Part shown: piece after piece, positions 8,500-17,202 of the stretch
How the letters are laid out: every line of letters begins with the position of its first letter
Position numbering within the stretch: the stretch's first letter is position 1
From: Phycisphaerae bacterium
Lineage (GTDB): Bacteria > Planctomycetota > Phycisphaerae > Sedimentisphaerales > Anaerobacaceae
NCBI GenBank assembly: GCA_012744475.1
Contig: JAAYBV010000074.1
Span: 1 to 64,000, forward strand
Direction of reading: 5' to 3'
DNA: 64,000 bases
Notes under the pieces: generated by a model
The model's database searches: none
Told to the model about the DNA's origin: nothing
What the model saw: only the letters and a program-made list of their open reading frames with translations
Program-made: the position numbers and the translations under genes

Positions 8500-10170
8500 C
8501 TACCGCTTCATCACCAGGTCGCCGAAAGGGGCGAGCAGGTCGTACTTGTCTTGCCAGGTGGTGTACATGACGCCGATCGCGCCGGGCGTTTGGTCCAGCG
8601 CGTCGAGCCAGCCTTTGGGGTTCTCCAGCGTGTCCCCGTCGTAGTAGGCGCCCGCCAGCGTGCGAAAGCCCAGCGACGAGAAGAACGGCAGGCTTTCGCT
8701 TCGCCTGTCGTAATACCAGCAGACGATGATCAGGTCCTTGGGGACAAGCTTCCACGAGCCGGAGAAATCGCCTTCGACGAGATAGTAGTCGCCGTGCGCG
8801 TTGTGATGCGGATCGAGCATGTCCGACCAGATGAGCACCTCGGCCTTCGGATTGACGCTCCTGATAATGGCGACCTGTCTGGTGATGCAATCGCCCAGGA
8901 TCTGGGCCATGCTCAGACCTCGATCCTTGCACGCCCGGCAGCTTCCTCCAGCTCGAATCTCGTCCATGCTGAGCAGGTACTTGGAAGGCCCCAGGTGCCG
9001 ATGGATCAGCTCGGCCTGCCTGCCCCAGATTTCGTACGGCTTCGGCTCCGACATGCAGATCGTGACCTGGCCGTCGTAGATCGCGATCCCGTGGTAGTAG
9101 CTGACGCTCAGTCGTTGCCCACCCCGGATCCGGCCGCCGGGGAGAATCTCGATACTCGGCGACTCATGATCGAACTGGAAGTTCAGTCGGTCGTCCTTGA
9201 TCGGCGCGAAGTCTTTGCCTTCTTCGTAGATCTGGCCGCTCTTCGCATCGCGGACGGTGACCGGCGTGCCGGGCCGCCTCAGGACGTTGAGAAGTCCGAC
9301 CTCCTCCAGCTCCAAATCGTCGATCCAGAACCGCCCGGCCTTGCCGCCCCAGGCGCCGGCATAGATCCTGACGATCTCATAGTCGAGACTGTTGAAACCC
9401 ATCACAACGTGACGCCAATCGGTCGTGGATGGGATACGCGGATCGAACGGCGCCAGTTCTCGACCGTCCGCCGTCAACACCTGTATGCGAAACCCACCGG
9501 CCGAATCGAGGCCTTCGGTTTTGACATGGCAACTGAGTCGGTAGCATCGGTGCGGCCGAACCGCCACCTCCTGCATCACACGGGCATGACCGTGTTCGTA
9601 TCGGCCGAAGTCCTGAAAACGAAGCGACGCTTTGCCCTCCTTGAAGACCTCCCGATCCACGAACGAAACGTCTCCCGGCCGGTCGTGAAACCCATAGCCA
9701 GCCAACTGATGGCCATCATATTGTTCGAATCCGGCATTGGCGATCTGGGCTCGCGCATCCGGATCCAGCCGCGCCCGGTTGCCTTCCACCAGGAACGGAA
9801 CATCGCGAGCAGGAATCCCCGCCGCGAGATTGCGGTCGTACGCCAGGACGGAGCCACCATAGCCGACACTGAAGATGTTGGGGACGATTTCGACGCCATG
9901 TTGTCTGCAAATGTCTCTGACGCTCGCAAGTCGGTCGAGGTTTTCGGCAGGCTGCCTGTCGAGCCAATCCAGACCAGCGGACAAAACCATGCCGTTCAGA
10001 CCATGGGCCGATGCCGTCTTCACGATCCGCTCGACATCGGCTACATCCTGATCCGTTCGCAGCAATCGTGACACGAAGACCCAGCGGTGCGGATACGTCT
10101 TCGCCAGGCACAGCGGACTGGACGCGCAGACCAGAAGGAGCAAGAGCAATCGTCGTTTCATCGCGATCAT
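8500..10170 (-). CDS. Secreted glycoside-hydrolase-like protein with internal carbohydrate-binding-like domain
   Basis: 556 residues. Start at ATG 10170, 7 bases after AAGGAG; a second ATG at 10161 is less well placed. The N-terminus is a signal peptide (MKRRLLLLLLVCASSPLCLA). Residues 25-110 (VFVSRLLRTDQDV, GLNGMVLSAGLDWL, GVEIVPNIFSVGY) look like the first strands and helices of a TIM barrel. Residues about 160-290 form a jelly-roll binding domain of the CBM4/9 kind (NAGFEQYDGH, FWIDDLELEEV). The barrel seems to resume after it (YLLSMDEIRAGG, EVLIWSDMLDPHHN, LIIVCWYYD). DE in the SMDEIR segment could be catalytic, as in family 20 hexosaminidases; this is inference. It is divergent from the oxidoreductase at 10388, and both suit extracellular sugar processing. 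Confidence 0.55.
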   Translation of the reverse strand: MIAMKRRLLLLLLVCASSPLCLAKTYPHRWVFVSRLLRTDQDVADVERIVKTASAHGLNGMVLSAGLDWLDRQPAENLDRLASVRDICRQHGVEIVPNIFSVGYGGSVLAYDRNLAAGIPARDVPFLVEGNRARLDPDARAQIANAGFEQYDGHQLAGYGFHDRPGDVSFVDREVFKEGKASLRFQDFGRYEHGHARVMQEVAVRPHRCYRLSCHVKTEGLDSAGGFRIQVLTADGRELAPFDPRIPSTTDWRHVVMGFNSLDYEIVRIYAGAWGGKAGRFWIDDLELEEVGLLNVLRRPGTPVTVRDAKSGQIYEEGKDFAPIKDDRLNFQFDHESPSIEILPGGRIRGGQRLSVSYYHGIAIYDGQVTICMSEPKPYEIWGRQAELIHRHLGPSKYLLSMDEIRAGGSCRACKDRGLSMAQILGDCITRQVAIIRSVNPKAEVLIWSDMLDPHHNAHGDYYLVEGDFSGSWKLVPKDLIIVCWYYDRRSESLPFFSSLGFRTLAGAYYDGDTLENPKGWLDALDQTPGAIGVMYTTWQDKYDLLAPFGDLVMKR

Positions 10171-10387
10171 GGGCGGACTCCTTGGGACAGCGATCTCTTC
10201 AGAAACCATGATACCACAGGCGAGACGATACGCCAGCGCCTGTCCCCAAGGGACCGTCTGGGTTTCCGGCTTGACTGGGGACCGAGTATGTCGGACACTG
10301 AGGCCGTCAAAGGCGGCTCCGGCCGGCCGGATTCGCGAAGAAATCCAATTCTCAGATCGATGCAGCTACGAAGATGGAGGCCTCGCC

Positions 10388-11713
10388 ATGTCCATGAATC
10401 GACGCACCTTCCTGAAGAGTTCACTGGCCACCGGGCTGGCTGTCAGCTTTCCCCACGTGGTGGCTGCTCAACAAGGCAGAACGTATCGCACGGCTTTGAT
10501 CGGGTGCGGCTGGTGGGGCACCAACATTTTGCGTGAAGCGGCCGCTTCCGGACGCTGCAAGATCGCAGCGCTGGTGGACGTGGATCGCCGCCAGCTCGCC
10601 AAATGCACCGAAGAGGTCGCGAAATGGACCAGCGATACGCCGAAGCACTATGAGGACTATCGCGAGATGCTGGCTGCCGAGAAGCCCGACATCGCCATCG
10701 TCGCGACGCCGGACCATTGGCACGCCCTGCCGACCATCGCGGCGGTCCAGGCGGGCGCCCACGTCTACGTCGAAAAGCCCATCGGCCACACGGTCATGGA
10801 GGGCCGCGCAATGGTCAAGGCCGCCCGCGCCGCCGGCCGCGTCGTGCAGGTGGGCACGCACCGGCGCATCTCGCCACACAACGTCTCGGGCAGACAGTTC
10901 CTCCGCGAGGGCCGCGCCGGGAAGATCGGAATGGTCAAGTGCTTCGTGCTCTCCGGCGGGGGCGGGCCGGAGCAGCCCCGCAAGAACGTCGAGCCGCCGA
11001 AGGAGTTGAACTGGGACTTGTGGTGCGGCCCCGCCCCGCTGCGGCCGTTCAACGGCGGCGCACATCCGCGCGGGTTCCGCAGCTACCTCGACTTCGCCAA
11101 CGGGACGCTCGGCGACTGGGGCGTCCACTGGCTCGACCAAGTCCTTTGGATCATGGAAGAGAAGTGGCCCAAGACCGTCCATTCCACCGGCGGCCGGCCG
11201 ATCAAGGGCGCGCCCATTCTAACGGCGGAACACCAGACGACCAATGCGCCGGACCACCAGGTGGCGACGTATCAGTTCGAGGACTTCACGCTGACGTGGG
11301 AGCACCGCCAGTTCGCCGGCAACCCGACGGACAAGACCGAAAGTGTCGGCTGCTACTTCTACGGCACCAAAGGGACGTTTCACATGGGCTGGCAGAGAGG
11401 CTGGACGTTCTATCCAAGCGGCCGGGGCGAGCAGGAGGTCCATGAGGAACCGCAACTGAACCTGCCCGATCAGCAGAACATCAAGGGACTGTGGACCGAT
11501 TTCCTCAGCGCGATCGAGACGGGCAGCCGCCCGGTGTGCGACATCCAGACGATCCACTACTCGACGAACCTGAGCCTGTTGGGGATGCTGTCGTACAAAC
11601 TCGGACGCAGCGTCACCTGGGACGGGGAAAAGGAAATCTGCGTCGGCGACCCCGACGCCAACAGACTGCTCCGCCGCGATTACCGAGCCCCCTGGGTCTA
11701 TCCAAAGGCCTGA
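10388..11713 (+). CDS. Gfo/Idh/MocA family oxidoreductase with Tat signal
   Basis: 441 residues. ATG 10388 is set by GGAGG 7 bases upstream. The N-terminus has a twin-arginine motif (NRRTFLKSSLATGLAVSF), so the folded protein is likely exported with its cofactor. Residues 34-50 show the Rossmann nucleotide-binding turn (ALIGCGWWGTN), and VEKPIGHT at 128-135 contains the EKP lysine typical of the family. The C-terminal half (residues 150 onward) matches the alpha/beta dimer domain. Family members oxidise or epimerise sugars and inositols with NAD(P). Planctomycetes have many Tat-exported paralogues of unknown substrate, so no specific sugar is assigned. Divergent from the glycoside-hydrolase-like gene. 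Confidence 0.85.
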   Translation: MSMNRRTFLKSSLATGLAVSFPHVVAAQQGRTYRTALIGCGWWGTNILREAAASGRCKIAALVDVDRRQLAKCTEEVAKWTSDTPKHYEDYREMLAAEKPDIAIVATPDHWHALPTIAAVQAGAHVYVEKPIGHTVMEGRAMVKAARAAGRVVQVGTHRRISPHNVSGRQFLREGRAGKIGMVKCFVLSGGGGPEQPRKNVEPPKELNWDLWCGPAPLRPFNGGAHPRGFRSYLDFANGTLGDWGVHWLDQVLWIMEEKWPKTVHSTGGRPIKGAPILTAEHQTTNAPDHQVATYQFEDFTLTWEHRQFAGNPTDKTESVGCYFYGTKGTFHMGWQRGWTFYPSGRGEQEVHEEPQLNLPDQQNIKGLWTDFLSAIETGSRPVCDIQTIHYSTNLSLLGMLSYKLGRSVTWDGEKEICVGDPDANRLLRRDYRAPWVYPKA

Positions 11714-11819
11714 ACGTCGCTGGATTCCGCATGCGTCACGCAGGAACGCGACGGCAATCCGTGTGGGTGTGCGCGCCAGAAGCGGCAGGTGGACAAGAAC
11801 CGGCGGCAGACTGGCGGGA

Positions 11820-12569
11820 CTACCAGCCCTTTTTGGCGAAGAGAACGGGGATCGTCTGGAGGAGGATGTAGATGTTCAGCAGGAGGGAGCGGTTCTGGAT
11901 GTAGATGTAGTCGTACTTGACCTTGTGGGCGGGTTTGAGGTCGTAGAAGCTGCGAACCTGGGCGAGGCCCGTCAGGCCGGGCTTGACGACGAGACGCACA
12001 CCCTGCAAGGCCCTGTGCCTCTGGACGAAGAAGGGCCGCTCCGGCCGGGGTCCGACGAGACTCATGTCGCCCCGCAGGATGTTGTACAATTGGGGTAGCT
12101 CGTCCATCCGCGTCCGACGCAGGATGCGGCCGACCGCCGTCACCCGGTGGTCGTCCTTCGAGGCCAGGACCGGACCAAGGTGCTTTTCCGCGCCGTCGAT
12201 CATCGTCCGGAACTTGTACAGATTGAAGAGTCTGCCGCCCTTGCCCACCCGCTCCTGGCTGTAGAGGACCGGGCCGCGTGAGGTCAGCTTGATCGCCAGG
12301 GCCGCGACGAGCATCAGCGGCAGAGCGCACAGGAGAATGCACAGAGAACCGGCAAGATCCAGCAGCCGGATCAGCAATTCCACGCTCTTGGCCGGCTGGG
12401 CGATGGAATAAGTCGACGGGTCAAAAGACGGGGCTTCTTCGTGTCGATAGGCCACGCGCGTATGGGGGCGCAGTTCGATCACACCGACCTGGGCCGGCTC
12501 GCGGTCAACCCGCATCCCTCTGCCCACCTCGTGGAGATTCACCTCGCGAAGATGCAATCCTTGCTCCAT
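11820..12569 (-). CDS. Bacterial sugar transferase (initiating phosphoglycosyltransferase)
   Basis: 249 residues if it starts at ATG 12569; the start is uncertain because the ribosome site is weak and the first 45 residues resemble no family. The hydrophobic hairpin LLDLAGSLCILLCALPLMLVA precedes the catalytic domain with KLTSRGPVLYSQERVG, LYKFRTM and DELPQLYNILRGDMSLVGPRPE, the hallmarks of monotopic enzymes that move a sugar-phosphate to undecaprenyl phosphate. This is the first step of polysaccharide repeat assembly at the inner membrane. It lacks the N-terminal membrane and CoA-binding-like part of long WcaJ-type enzymes. It lies apart from the main cluster, between the oxidoreductase and the PEP-CTERM-like gene. 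Confidence 0.85.
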   Translation of the reverse strand: MEQGLHLREVNLHEVGRGMRVDREPAQVGVIELRPHTRVAYRHEEAPSFDPSTYSIAQPAKSVELLIRLLDLAGSLCILLCALPLMLVAALAIKLTSRGPVLYSQERVGKGGRLFNLYKFRTMIDGAEKHLGPVLASKDDHRVTAVGRILRRTRMDELPQLYNILRGDMSLVGPRPERPFFVQRHRALQGVRLVVKPGLTGLAQVRSFYDLKPAHKVKYDYIYIQNRSLLLNIYILLQTIPVLFAKKGW

Positions 12570-12850
12570 GGTTTCCCCAAGCTGGCCGCCACGAAAGCCA
12601 AGCGGTCCCCTTTGCGTCCTTTCGCAGCCCACGCTCGTTCGGAGGCTGCCCGTCGGCTGCCAGCACGACCGTACGGACCCCATATCGGTCAGAAAGTCCA
12701 AGAATTCTACGGATTACATCGGCCGGAACAAGACAAAAGCATTAGTCCAATATCCGGCGAAATCAACCAGCACTGTCAACACCTGGGGATCAGAATACAG
12801 CGCCCCGGCACACATGACGGAACGACAATAAGATCCACCCCCAAACAAGA
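12570..12850 (-). other. Non-coding stretch upstream of the sugar transferase
   Basis: No convincing gene. On the minus strand a TTGACA hexamer (12774-12779) is followed 19 bases on by GATATT, a weak candidate promoter for the sugar transferase. Confidence 0.3.
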
Positions 12851-12882
12851 AAACCGGCGGCTCCGAACGGACCCGCCGGTTT
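12851..12882 (-). terminator. Terminator of the PEP-CTERM-like gene
   Basis: A perfect 10-pair stem: AAACCGGCGG (12851-12860) with CCGCCGGTTT (12873-12882). On the minus strand it ends in TTTTCTTGTTT, as expected for rho-independent termination of the gene at 12952. Confidence 0.8.
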
Positions 12883-12951
12883 ATGCATCTTCTCTATTCT
12901 CCGGCCGAGGCCGGTATTCAACCGCGTCTGGGCTGCGCCTTCAAGCCCGGA

Positions 12952-13560
12952 TTACAGGGCCCTGCGCCGTCGCAGCCAGCCAACCAGACCCGCCCCGAGG
13001 CTGCCAAGCAGCACCGCACCCGGAGCCGGAATCGCCGGCGTCGCCTCTCGCGTCGTCAGATTGTCCATCGCGAACTGCGTGCCACCGTTCGGACGGTTCT
13101 CGAAGGCGGGCTCGCCACCGGACGATGCAAACCTGACCTCGTCGACCGTCCAGTTGAACTCCTTCCACTCGGACCCACCGGTGTCCACGTTGAATTCCGT
13201 GCTGCCCACCGACTCGCCACCGAGGAAACCCTCAACCTCGATCAGCAGGCCATCGTTCCAGGCGGCGGTAAAATACGCGCCGATGAAATCGAAGGCGCCG
13301 GCAGCCGAGAATTTGCCCGGATCGCCCCAGCCACTAAAGGCCATGTGCTCGCCTGAGACCACCCCGTTGTAATACCCGGAATCGGTCCCGTGGCGCTGAT
13401 ACCAGACTACGTTGAAATTCTCCCAATTGAGCCCTGCGTACCCGTCCGCAATCTCAACATTGCCGTCACCGACGATCAGATCATCAAATGTCGTCACACC
13501 CGCCAGACTTGTTCCTGCCAGTGTCAGACTCACTGCCAGTATCGCCAATGCTCTCTTCAT
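12952..13560 (-). CDS. Secreted protein with PEP-CTERM-like C-terminal sorting signal
   Basis: 202 residues. ATG 13560 is chosen (GAGAGGG upstream); a GTG at 13569 is also in frame. The N-terminus is a signal peptide (MKRALAILAVSLTLAGTSLA). The mature part is beta-rich (WYQRHGTDSGYYNG, FDFIGAYFTAAWNDG, VEGFLGGESVGSTEF) and resembles short secreted planctomycete proteins with no known function. The tail IPAPGAVLLGSLGAGLVGW plus RRRR is a proline-motif, hydrophobic helix and Arg cluster, the three-part pattern of PEP-CTERM signals read by exosortases. The motif is PAPG instead of PEP, a variant. No exosortase gene is in the window. It has its own promoter and terminator, so it is a single-gene transcript. 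Confidence 0.75.
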   Translation of the reverse strand: MKRALAILAVSLTLAGTSLAGVTTFDDLIVGDGNVEIADGYAGLNWENFNVVWYQRHGTDSGYYNGVVSGEHMAFSGWGDPGKFSAAGAFDFIGAYFTAAWNDGLLIEVEGFLGGESVGSTEFNVDTGGSEWKEFNWTVDEVRFASSGGEPAFENRPNGGTQFAMDNLTTREATPAIPAPGAVLLGSLGAGLVGWLRRRRAL

Positions 13561-13718
13561 TTCGACCACCCTCTCTGGGAACTCATCCCACTCCAGAACC
13601 TGCCGTTTGTGTTCTCCTCCTCACGCCTATCCCCCGTCCCATCCCTGGATACACCTGCCGGACCAGCCAGACAATGAACTCACGTGGAGTCATTCCCGGC
13701 GACCCAGCATTGACACGT

Positions 13719-13747
13719 AGTATACGCGTTTGCGGGCGCAAAGTCAA
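13719..13747 (-). promoter_or_regulatory. Sigma70-type promoter for the PEP-CTERM-like gene
   Basis: Read on the minus strand: TTGACT (13747-13742), a 17-base spacer and TATACT (13724-13719). Transcription should start near 13711, giving a leader of about 150 bases. Confidence 0.7.
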
Positions 13748-14161
13748 GACTTTCTGCTGTCGCATGGCCAGTACGCCCTCGGCCGTGGGTCCGCTATTGG
13801 ACTTAAACTCATTTGTTTCAAGAACTTATAGAAATCTCGCCCTCTGACGAATTTGAACGGAGAAATAGGATGTCTTCGCGTATTAGGGTGTCTTATTGCA
13901 GAGACAGAGAGAGCTTTGGGGTGTATGTGTACTTAGAGCGTATTACGACCTCTACGTAATATACGATGGCGCAACCGTGATAGGCGGGATGGGAAATTAT
14001 CACAGCCTGGCAGCGGTTTTCGCGAGAGAAACCAGAGAGAAGGCGTCTGACCGTCCCCCTTGGTTAGTGTCAGTCTAAGGGTTGGGATTTCCAGCTTCAA
14101 CGGGTTGCATTTGTGAGTTTCCTGTCTTCTGTTCGGTTTCAACGATGCTGTGGTCTTCGCC
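13748..14161. other. Intergenic stretch between polysaccharide cluster and PEP-CTERM-like gene
   Basis: No gene can be supported. It is more AT-rich than its surroundings. A 29-codon open frame at 13870-13959 on the plus strand has no ribosome site and no recognisable sequence. Confidence 0.5.
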
Positions 14162-15406
14162 TTACGTGGAGTAGACTTGTCTAGGGGTATGGTCGCTGCA
14201 GGCAGCGGCAACCCTGTGATCAGCGGTTGCCGCAGGCGGCAAGTCAATAGTCAGAGTAACACCCTGGTCGACAGCACTGCCTTTGATGCCAAGGCAATTG
14301 TAGTATGCCAGAATCCGCTGTTCGCAGATTGTCCGGTCGAAATCACGTTCCACAAGCTGCCGGCCGGCACAGCCCATGCGCTGCCTCAGTTCCCGATCAA
14401 GGCGTAGAACTGCAAGGACCTTCGTCAGTGCATCGCTGTCTCCGGGAGGAACAAGCACACCGTTGTGGTCATCGATGATCGAGTCAATACCGGGAACAGC
14501 GCTGCCGACGAGAGGCCGCGAGGCAGCGGCCCCTTCCAGCAACGAGTAAGGCATGCCCTCATGCCAACTCGGCAGAACGACGACATCACACGCCGCGTAG
14601 TACATGCGAATATCCCGTACGTAGCCAAACGCCCTGATGCTTGGCACAACACGTCCGGCCGCGCTGGCAACGTCGGCATTCGTACAGCCTGCAATGAGCA
14701 GCACATCCCCGTTCTTCTCTCCACCCATCTTCTGCCAAGTGTCGAGAACTGTGTGGAATCCCTTTCTGCGAAAGGGCCGGCCAACATAGAGGGCCACATA
14801 TGCATCCTGCGAAATCCCGAGTTGCTCTCTGACTTGTCTCCTGCGGTGCGAGGCAAATTGATCGGGAGAGAATTCCTCCAGACAGATACCATAAGAAGAA
14901 CCCCGTCCCAATACCTGACACTTTCGTGCCCGGACGACTCCGTCGCGAATCATGCAGTCACGAATCGAGTGGGACACAGTGATGACGTGCGTCGCAAACC
15001 GACAATTCAACGAGTCGAGCATCCATAGCACGACACGCAACAGACCGCCGTATCCCAGATATGGCGTGCCATGGACATGGTAGATACGAATGGGAACACG
15101 CGCAATCACTGCCGCCAGCAACGGGATGAAAGCAGCTCGCGTCTGGTGCGCATGTATCGCAGCCGGCCTGGATCGACCGAAGGCCCGGACCATCTGAACG
15201 AGTCGCGTCAGAACGCGGAAGAGGTTCAGGGAGAGATCGAACTCGGCGAAGCGCTTCGGACATTTGATTTCAGCGACAAAATCAGCCATCCCCCTGCGAT
15301 TCTCGACCCACAATTCGGCCGGGATGTGATGATCGTTCAGGGATTTGACGATTGGTTCGACAAACCGTTTCGCGCTGACGGGGTGGTGGATCAGATGGAT
15401 GATCAT
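14162..15406 (-). CDS. Glycosyltransferase family 4 protein
   Basis: 414 residues. ATG 15406 overlaps the stop of the gene before it (ATGA). The two-Rossmann GT-B pattern is visible: an N-terminal acceptor domain (PAAIHAHQTRAAFIPLLAA, IYHVHGTPYLGYGG) and a C-terminal donor domain (ALYVGRPFRRKGFHTVLD, CDVVVLPSWHEGMPYSLLEGAAA) with the E-x7-E motif. Such enzymes add a sugar from a nucleotide donor with retention. It is the last gene of the long minus-strand cluster. The last 40 residues (after ILAYYNCLG) are low-complexity and not part of the fold. Confidence 0.85.
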   Translation of the reverse strand: MIIHLIHHPVSAKRFVEPIVKSLNDHHIPAELWVENRRGMADFVAEIKCPKRFAEFDLSLNLFRVLTRLVQMVRAFGRSRPAAIHAHQTRAAFIPLLAAVIARVPIRIYHVHGTPYLGYGGLLRVVLWMLDSLNCRFATHVITVSHSIRDCMIRDGVVRARKCQVLGRGSSYGICLEEFSPDQFASHRRRQVREQLGISQDAYVALYVGRPFRRKGFHTVLDTWQKMGGEKNGDVLLIAGCTNADVASAAGRVVPSIRAFGYVRDIRMYYAACDVVVLPSWHEGMPYSLLEGAAASRPLVGSAVPGIDSIIDDHNGVLVPPGDSDALTKVLAVLRLDRELRQRMGCAGRQLVERDFDRTICEQRILAYYNCLGIKGSAVDQGVTLTIDLPPAATADHRVAAACSDHTPRQVYST

Positions 15407-16170
15407 GCAAGGTAGCCGTGCTTGGAGCGTGCCAATAACTTGCCTATCGAGAGCAGAAAGCCACCGAACAGGGGTAAGGACCGCTGGACCAGCGATTCCC
15501 GCAACAAGATGCTCGAAACGGCAATATAGCCTTCTCGTCGGCCTCTGATCTGGGCAGGGTGAATCCTGTACTTGAGTAACGGCTCGGGAAGGTTGGCAAA
15601 CTGGAGCGTCCTGTCTCGCGACAGGCGTATCCAGAGATCGACATCTTCACAGAATACACTGTCTCTGTAACCAGCGTGTGCGATAACAGTCTGCCGCCGA
15701 AACATGACGGTCGGATGACAGATCACGAAGCGAAAAGGCAGCCGTTTTCGGATGGCCGCATCGGTTGTCGGCAGAACCACAATCTCAGGCATATCCTTCT
15801 CGCCGTTCAACGTTTCAAAGGCCGTGCCCAAGACCATCACTTCCGGATGGGTGTCCAGGTAGGCTGCTTGCCGCTCCAAACGCTCAGGTTTGGCGACGTC
15901 GTCGGCGTCCATCCGCGCGATGTAATGGGCCTGAGTCTGAATCAGCCCGAAGTTCAGATTGAAGGTCAGCTGCTTCAGGGGCGTTCGGAACGCCCGTATA
16001 CGAGGATCAGTGTACGATTGGATCGCCTCCCAGGTCCTGTCGGTGGAGCCGTTCTCGACGATGATGAAGTCGAAATCCCGATAGGTTTGATTCAGGATGC
16101 TCTCGATGGCCTCCCGAACGAAGGCCTCCGAGTTGTGAGCGCACATCAGCACTGCAACCGTTGGGCTCAT
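15403..16170 (-). CDS. Glycosyltransferase family 2 protein
   Basis: 255 residues, with both ends in 4-base ATGA overlaps, so translationally coupled. The N-terminal GT-A domain shows VAVLMCAHNSEAFVREAI, IIVENGSTDRT and the metal-binding MDADD at residues 87-91. CEDVDLWIRLSR near residue 175 contains the ED pair typical of the catalytic base region. It should act at the cytoplasmic face of the membrane in repeat-unit assembly. No sugar can be assigned. Confidence 0.88.
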   Translation of the reverse strand: MSPTVAVLMCAHNSEAFVREAIESILNQTYRDFDFIIVENGSTDRTWEAIQSYTDPRIRAFRTPLKQLTFNLNFGLIQTQAHYIARMDADDVAKPERLERQAAYLDTHPEVMVLGTAFETLNGEKDMPEIVVLPTTDAAIRKRLPFRFVICHPTVMFRRQTVIAHAGYRDSVFCEDVDLWIRLSRDRTLQFANLPEPLLKYRIHPAQIRGRREGYIAVSSILLRESLVQRSLPLFGGFLLSIGKLLARSKHGYLA

Positions 16171-17198
16171 ACTGGCAAGATCGAATGCTCGGCGATGTAG
16201 TTGAAGAGCGCCGCAAATCTGTGATCGTACAGGTGCTCGCGCTGTGTACGGTCGTAGGCCGCCCGGGCCATTCGCCTGTACGGCTGTGGATTCTCTATGC
16301 TGTCGTGGATGAGCCTAATCAAGTCAGACGGCGTTTCCCAGAAGAGAATCTCCCGGCCCGGCTCATAGTAGCGATGCAGTCTATCATTCGGCTGCGTCGC
16401 GACAACGCAACCCATTGAGGCGTTTTCGAAGATCCTTGCCTTGATCTGACGTGTCCTCCCGTCGTAAGCCGTCGGGTCATCAATCGCCAACCAGGAGCTT
16501 TGGTACGCTGTAATCATGGCCTGCTCATTCAGCGTCCGGACCCTCGTATCATGCAAGAAGACCTTCTCGCCAAACTCGCTTCGCAGACGCCTGACGAGGG
16601 CCGCTCTCGGACCGTACATTCGCCCGACAAAGCAAGCTGCATAGCACCGCGACTCCAGAAAGGGACAATCGTCGACACCGGCCCATTGCGACGCGACGGC
16701 CTTGGCACCGAGGGCTTCGTAGCGAGGCAGGTTTGGCTCATATGTGGTGACATTCAGACCGAAACGCCTCGCGGCGTGCACGGAGAACCGATCGAAGAGC
16801 ATATCGTCGTCGGTGTGCCAGTTGACAAGGTAGAATCCTTCCTGCGACAGCTGAAAGTAGCCGCTGGGAATGTCCTCCATGCTCTGAAAAGAGGAAAAGA
16901 CAATACTGCGTAGGTCCCCGTTCTTGAGGCGTTTTATCTCTGCCGTCATTGTGCGTCTGTTTTCGACTGGCACGAAATAGACAACCTGCGCGCGTCTTCT
17001 GAACGCCCCCATGAATCGCGTATATAGCAGAGCATCACCGACAAAACGAGATCTGTAATCCCATCTGGGAGCAACCACGATGAGCTGCGACAGGAGATCT
17101 CCGGATCCCGAAAAGACTTCGGTCTTTGGTGGCAAGAGGGGGTTGAGTACCTGGCCGACCTTGTTGCGAATCCTGTTTCCTACAGACGCGATGTTCAT
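16167..17198 (-). CDS. Glycosyltransferase, CgeB/GT1-like
   Basis: 343 residues. ATG 17198 is chosen because it follows the upstream stop by 4 bases; an extension to 17258 would overlap that gene. Features: LSQLIVVAPRWDYRSRFVGDALLYTR, DNA-independent GT-B-like blocks such as LNVTTYEPNLPRYEAL and a C-terminal QIKARIFENASMGCVVATQP that matches the donor-binding end of CgeB-like transferases used in spore-coat and polysaccharide glycosylation. Classification rests on these blocks only. Confidence 0.65.
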   Translation of the reverse strand: MNIASVGNRIRNKVGQVLNPLLPPKTEVFSGSGDLLSQLIVVAPRWDYRSRFVGDALLYTRFMGAFRRRAQVVYFVPVENRRTMTAEIKRLKNGDLRSIVFSSFQSMEDIPSGYFQLSQEGFYLVNWHTDDDMLFDRFSVHAARRFGLNVTTYEPNLPRYEALGAKAVASQWAGVDDCPFLESRCYAACFVGRMYGPRAALVRRLRSEFGEKVFLHDTRVRTLNEQAMITAYQSSWLAIDDPTAYDGRTRQIKARIFENASMGCVVATQPNDRLHRYYEPGREILFWETPSDLIRLIHDSIENPQPYRRMARAAYDRTQREHLYDHRFAALFNYIAEHSILPV

Positions 17199-17202
17199 GC
17201 TG

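Noticed and set aside
13870-13959. A 29-codon plus-strand open frame as a small gene
   Set aside because: No ribosome site and no recognisable sequence.
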